From the NCBI RefSeq assembly GCF_027172205.1, contig NC_070611.1:41412979-41476978 (forward strand): a stretch of DNA of 64,000 bases. Direction: 5' to 3'. The stretch's first letter is position 1. Each line of letters begins with the position of its first letter. The translations under genes and the position numbers were made by a program. The notes under the pieces are model-generated. The model saw nothing but the letters and a program-made list of their open reading frames with translations. It was not told the DNA's origin and did not search any database. This document shows positions 61,345 through 64,000 of this stretch, piece after piece. This DNA is from Podarcis raffonei (lineage: Eukaryota > Chordata > Lepidosauria > Squamata > Lacertidae).

Positions 61345-61830
61345 GAGCTGGCATGATGTGTAGTGGCCGGAGTGTTGAACTAAGAATGGGGAGATGCAGG
61401 TTCAAATATTCATTCAGCCATGAAGCTTACTGGATCACCTTGGGCCAGTCTCTATCTCACAGCCTAGCCTTCCTCTCATATAGAAGGTGTTAAGTTGTGG
61501 GTGAACATATCAGACGACACAGTGATTCTTCAGACAGCTCTTGTTTATTCACAGGCCAGAACTGAACAGAACTGAAGGGTTCAGCCAGCCTGCTTATATA
61601 GAGCTCCACTACAATGCAACAGTAATAACTTTCTGTAACTATCCAATCACTGGACGTCACTTTCAATTCCTAATTTGCATATGTGGACCTGAGTGAAAAC
61701 TATCTACAGTATCCCTCTGCCGGCCCAGGGTGAGAACTTCAGTACATAACAGAGGGTTTTTGTGGGGGACCTTGTATGCCACATTGAACTCTGTGGCAGA
61801 AAGGTGGGATACAAAAGCAACATAGGAAAA
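61345..61830 (+). mobile_element. CORE-SINE interrupted by a solo LTR
   Basis: The left part (61345-61487) has TGTAGTGGCCGGAGTGTTG, GCAGGTTCAAATA and ATCACCTTGGGCCAGTCTCT. The right part (about 61757-61830) has TTGTATGCCACATTGAACTC and AAGGTGGGATACAAAAG. They form one SINE body with the LTR at 61488-61751 between them. Confidence 0.65.
61488..61751 (-). mobile_element. Solo LTR of an endogenous retrovirus-like element
   Basis: The minus strand reads TGTTA...TAACA over 264 bases, with a TATA-like box (CTATATAAGC) and an AATAAA poly(A) signal in the usual order. A 5-base target duplication is likely (GAAGG at 61483-61487, GAGGG at 61752-61756). No internal region is present, so this is a fossil left by recombination between two LTRs. 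It is younger than the SINE it interrupts. Confidence 0.7.
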
Positions 61831-63265
61831 AAATATCCTATTGAGAAGACCATCAGCTGTAGAACCACTTGGTTTTCTTGTGTTCCTTTGCTCAGGAGAT
61901 CTACATGCATCAAGTCCCCAGAAGTGTTGTGTCCTCTTGTATTTTGTAGTAGTAGCAGGAGTAGTAGTAGGTTTTTTTGGGGGGGGGCGGGCGGCTGGCT
62001 CTAGCAACTTGTTAGCATATTCCTAGACCTGTAACCCATGTAAACTCAGGTAAACTCAGTGTTACCTACAATGTTTCCAAGCTCAAACAAAACTTGTAGG
62101 ACTCAAGGTACTGAATATTTAGAACAATTCCTTTGTGACAGATACCTTATGAAGAAACTAACAGTTTCTTCTGACCTATAAAATATAAACAAAGCTGTAG
62201 CCTATGCCCTTTTTCTGTCTGCAGTTGGTGTTTAATGAGAGATTAAACTTCATTTAAAAATTCAGCCAACTAGAATTAGATTCATGTCCAAGCAGCCATG
62301 TACAGGTGCCCAAGTGCTTCTGTGTGCTCAGCAGGGCTCTTTGAACTTTCCCTTCTGAATACTGCACCTTGTTCTTCATTGGGCCATATTTCAGAGTGGC
62401 CTTTGTACAGGGAGCTATGTTGGAGAGGGAGATTCAGGTGTGTGTGCTCCTGTTCATGCCTGCAAGCACTGCCCATAACATTTTCCATCTCCACCCCTTC
62501 TATAGGGAAACAGTGAATGGGTAACACAAACCCAAAGAAAGAGAACCACCAAGGCTCACTTCTTTAATGGAATCTAAGATGGATTTTAGTTTCGCAGTAC
62601 TAATATAGAGTTATTTGGCTTCTCGCAGTGCAGTCCTAGCCATGTCTACTCAAGTTAAGTTCTGTTGAATTCAATGGGGTTTAGCCCCAGCTAAGTGGGG
62701 TGACACATGTTACACCAAACATAGGTGCGAGCTGTCTCTATACAGGTACATCTGCTTGTGTGAAAGAGTATATACATTTGTTGATTTGTTCAGCTCGGCT
62801 GTCGTGTACACAGGTACACAGATTGTACACATGTTGAACATTGCATGTAAATCATTGTATGAGTGTACAGCTCAAACTATTTGTGTACACTCGTTCAATC
62901 CCAACAGAGGGCTTTGCAGTGGCAGCCAGGAATATAAAACTTAAAATGCTTACACAGGACTTTTCCCTTTACATGCTTTAACAACCCTTGGGTTGAGCTT
63001 CCAGTGACATCAGGGATGTTTCTATACTTGAAAAGTACAGCCTACACTGTGTAATATTTCTAGCACTGATGGATAGACTTGTAAAAATGTGTTGCCCCAT
63101 TTAGCCTGTTTACTGTCAGTATAGCAAGCCACCTTCTGGTGAGAAAAACCATTGGGAGGAGAGTCCAGAAGCAGTGGGGAGAATAGAAGCTTCAAAGTCT
63201 ATTTGAAGTATAGATTTGTCAGTGAGGAAGGAGTGTAATAAATATTACTTGGGAAACAACTAAGC

Positions 63266-63518
63266 CAGGGGTCAGCAAACTTTTTCAGCAGGGGGCTGGT
63301 CCACTGTCCCTCAGACCTTGTGGGGGGCTGGACTATATTTTGAAAAGAAAAAAAATGAACGAATTCCTGTGCCCCACAAATAACCCAGAGATGCATTTTA
63401 AATAAAAGGACACATTCTACTCATGTAAAAACATGCTGATTCCCAGACCATCCACGGACCGGATTGAGAAGGTGATTGGGCCGGATCCGGCCCCCGGGCC
63501 TTAGTTTGCCTACCCATG
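63266..63518. mobile_element. hAT-like non-autonomous element, same family as 33519-33768
   Basis: It begins CAGGGGTCAGCAAAC, and the body matches the other copy in reverse (CCCACAAATAACCCAGAGAT, ATGCATTTTAAATAAAAG). It is flanked by an exact 8-base duplication AACTAAGC (63258-63265, 63519-63526). Confidence 0.9.
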
Positions 63519-64000
63519 AACTAAGCAGTCGTATACAAGTAGCAGTTACTGGTTTCTGTTTCATCCTGATCACATCTAAGTTTTCCATGTTTAAAGAAGG
63601 GGTAGCCATCTCAAGTTTTATGTAAGTCAGCAAAATAATTATCTCTTTGCCACACGGACATGAGAAGAATACAGCAGAGATTCATATGGAAAGAATAAAG
63701 ATACAGGCTGGCTTTGAACCTGGAACCGAATGCTGTGCCAATATGCCACAGATGCTCACCACATGAGCGGGGCAGGAAGCAAGATGAGCCTGTGCGCATT
63801 TTTATTTCCATCCCATGATAGATTCTTGGAACCAGTATAGATTTATGGGCTTTTTGGTTACCCTTTGAAACATCTGAACAGGTTGGATTTTAAAAGCCTT
63901 AATGAGGAGGAACTAGCAACATTTCCTTCCTACTGAAGGCAGTTTCCCCAGTCTAGGAAGAATAATCTGTGTGCAGACTCAAGCTTTTATGTGAGGCTTG

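Larger units (their letters stand above)
47782..64000 (+). other. Probable first intron of the gene starting at the CpG island; no coding exon
   Basis: Past the CpG island I see no exon of any known gene. Contents are hAT-like and Tigger-like short elements, a CORE-SINE, a CR1 3' end, a (TTTA)n tract, a tRNA-Ala SINE, an L1 ORF2 remnant, and a CORE-SINE split by a solo LTR. The stretch 57.6-60.6 kb is plain AT-rich DNA with nothing I can name. Calling it an intron depends on the uncertain first-exon call. Confidence 0.4.

Noticed and set aside
1-64000. CRISPR arrays, operons or bacterial-type defence systems
   Set aside because: No regularly spaced direct repeats; the gene structure is clearly vertebrate.

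Overview
The window is vertebrate nuclear DNA, almost certainly from a squamate reptile (a lizard is most likely; a lacertid is only a guess). Two kinds of evidence support this. First, there are intron-split animal genes with GT-AG junctions. Second, the repeats fit squamates: tRNA-headed SINEs whose tail resembles the Bov-B LINE (Sauria SINE type), tRNA-Ala-derived SINEs, CORE-SINEs, a CR1 end carrying the ATTCTATG octamer, an L1 remnant, and very many short hAT-like and Tigger/pogo-like elements.

Layout. (1) 195-3338, minus strand: the first eight coding exons of HAL (histidine ammonia-lyase); the gene runs off the left edge before the exon that carries the catalytic cofactor. (2) 6361-23451, minus strand: the whole coding part of LTA4H (leukotriene A4 hydrolase), 19 exons coding for 618 residues, with all zinc and catalytic residues present and a poly(A) signal at 6361-6366. 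(3) 23745-23816, plus strand: an intact tRNA-Asp(GTC) gene, divergent from LTA4H and 293 bp from its start codon, across a CpG-rich shared promoter. (4) About 23.8-47.4 kb: intergenic, no recognisable gene, densely filled with repeats. (5) About 47.4-49 kb: a strong CpG island with a candidate untranslated first exon ending at a consensus donor. Gene order in other amniotes (HAL-LTA4H-ELK3) makes ELK3 the best candidate, but no ELK3 coding exon lies in the window. (6) About 49-64 kb: no coding exon; probably the first intron of that gene, again full of repeats.

The two genes act in separate pathways: HAL starts histidine breakdown in liver and skin, and LTA4H makes leukotriene B4 and trims peptides. 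They are neighbours through conserved synteny and show no sign of working together. I found no CRISPR array, operon or bacterial-type system, and no clearly new biological system. The most interesting points are the tRNA-Asp/LTA4H divergent pair, several unusual short palindromic transposons with exact target duplications, and nested insertions that give a relative timeline.
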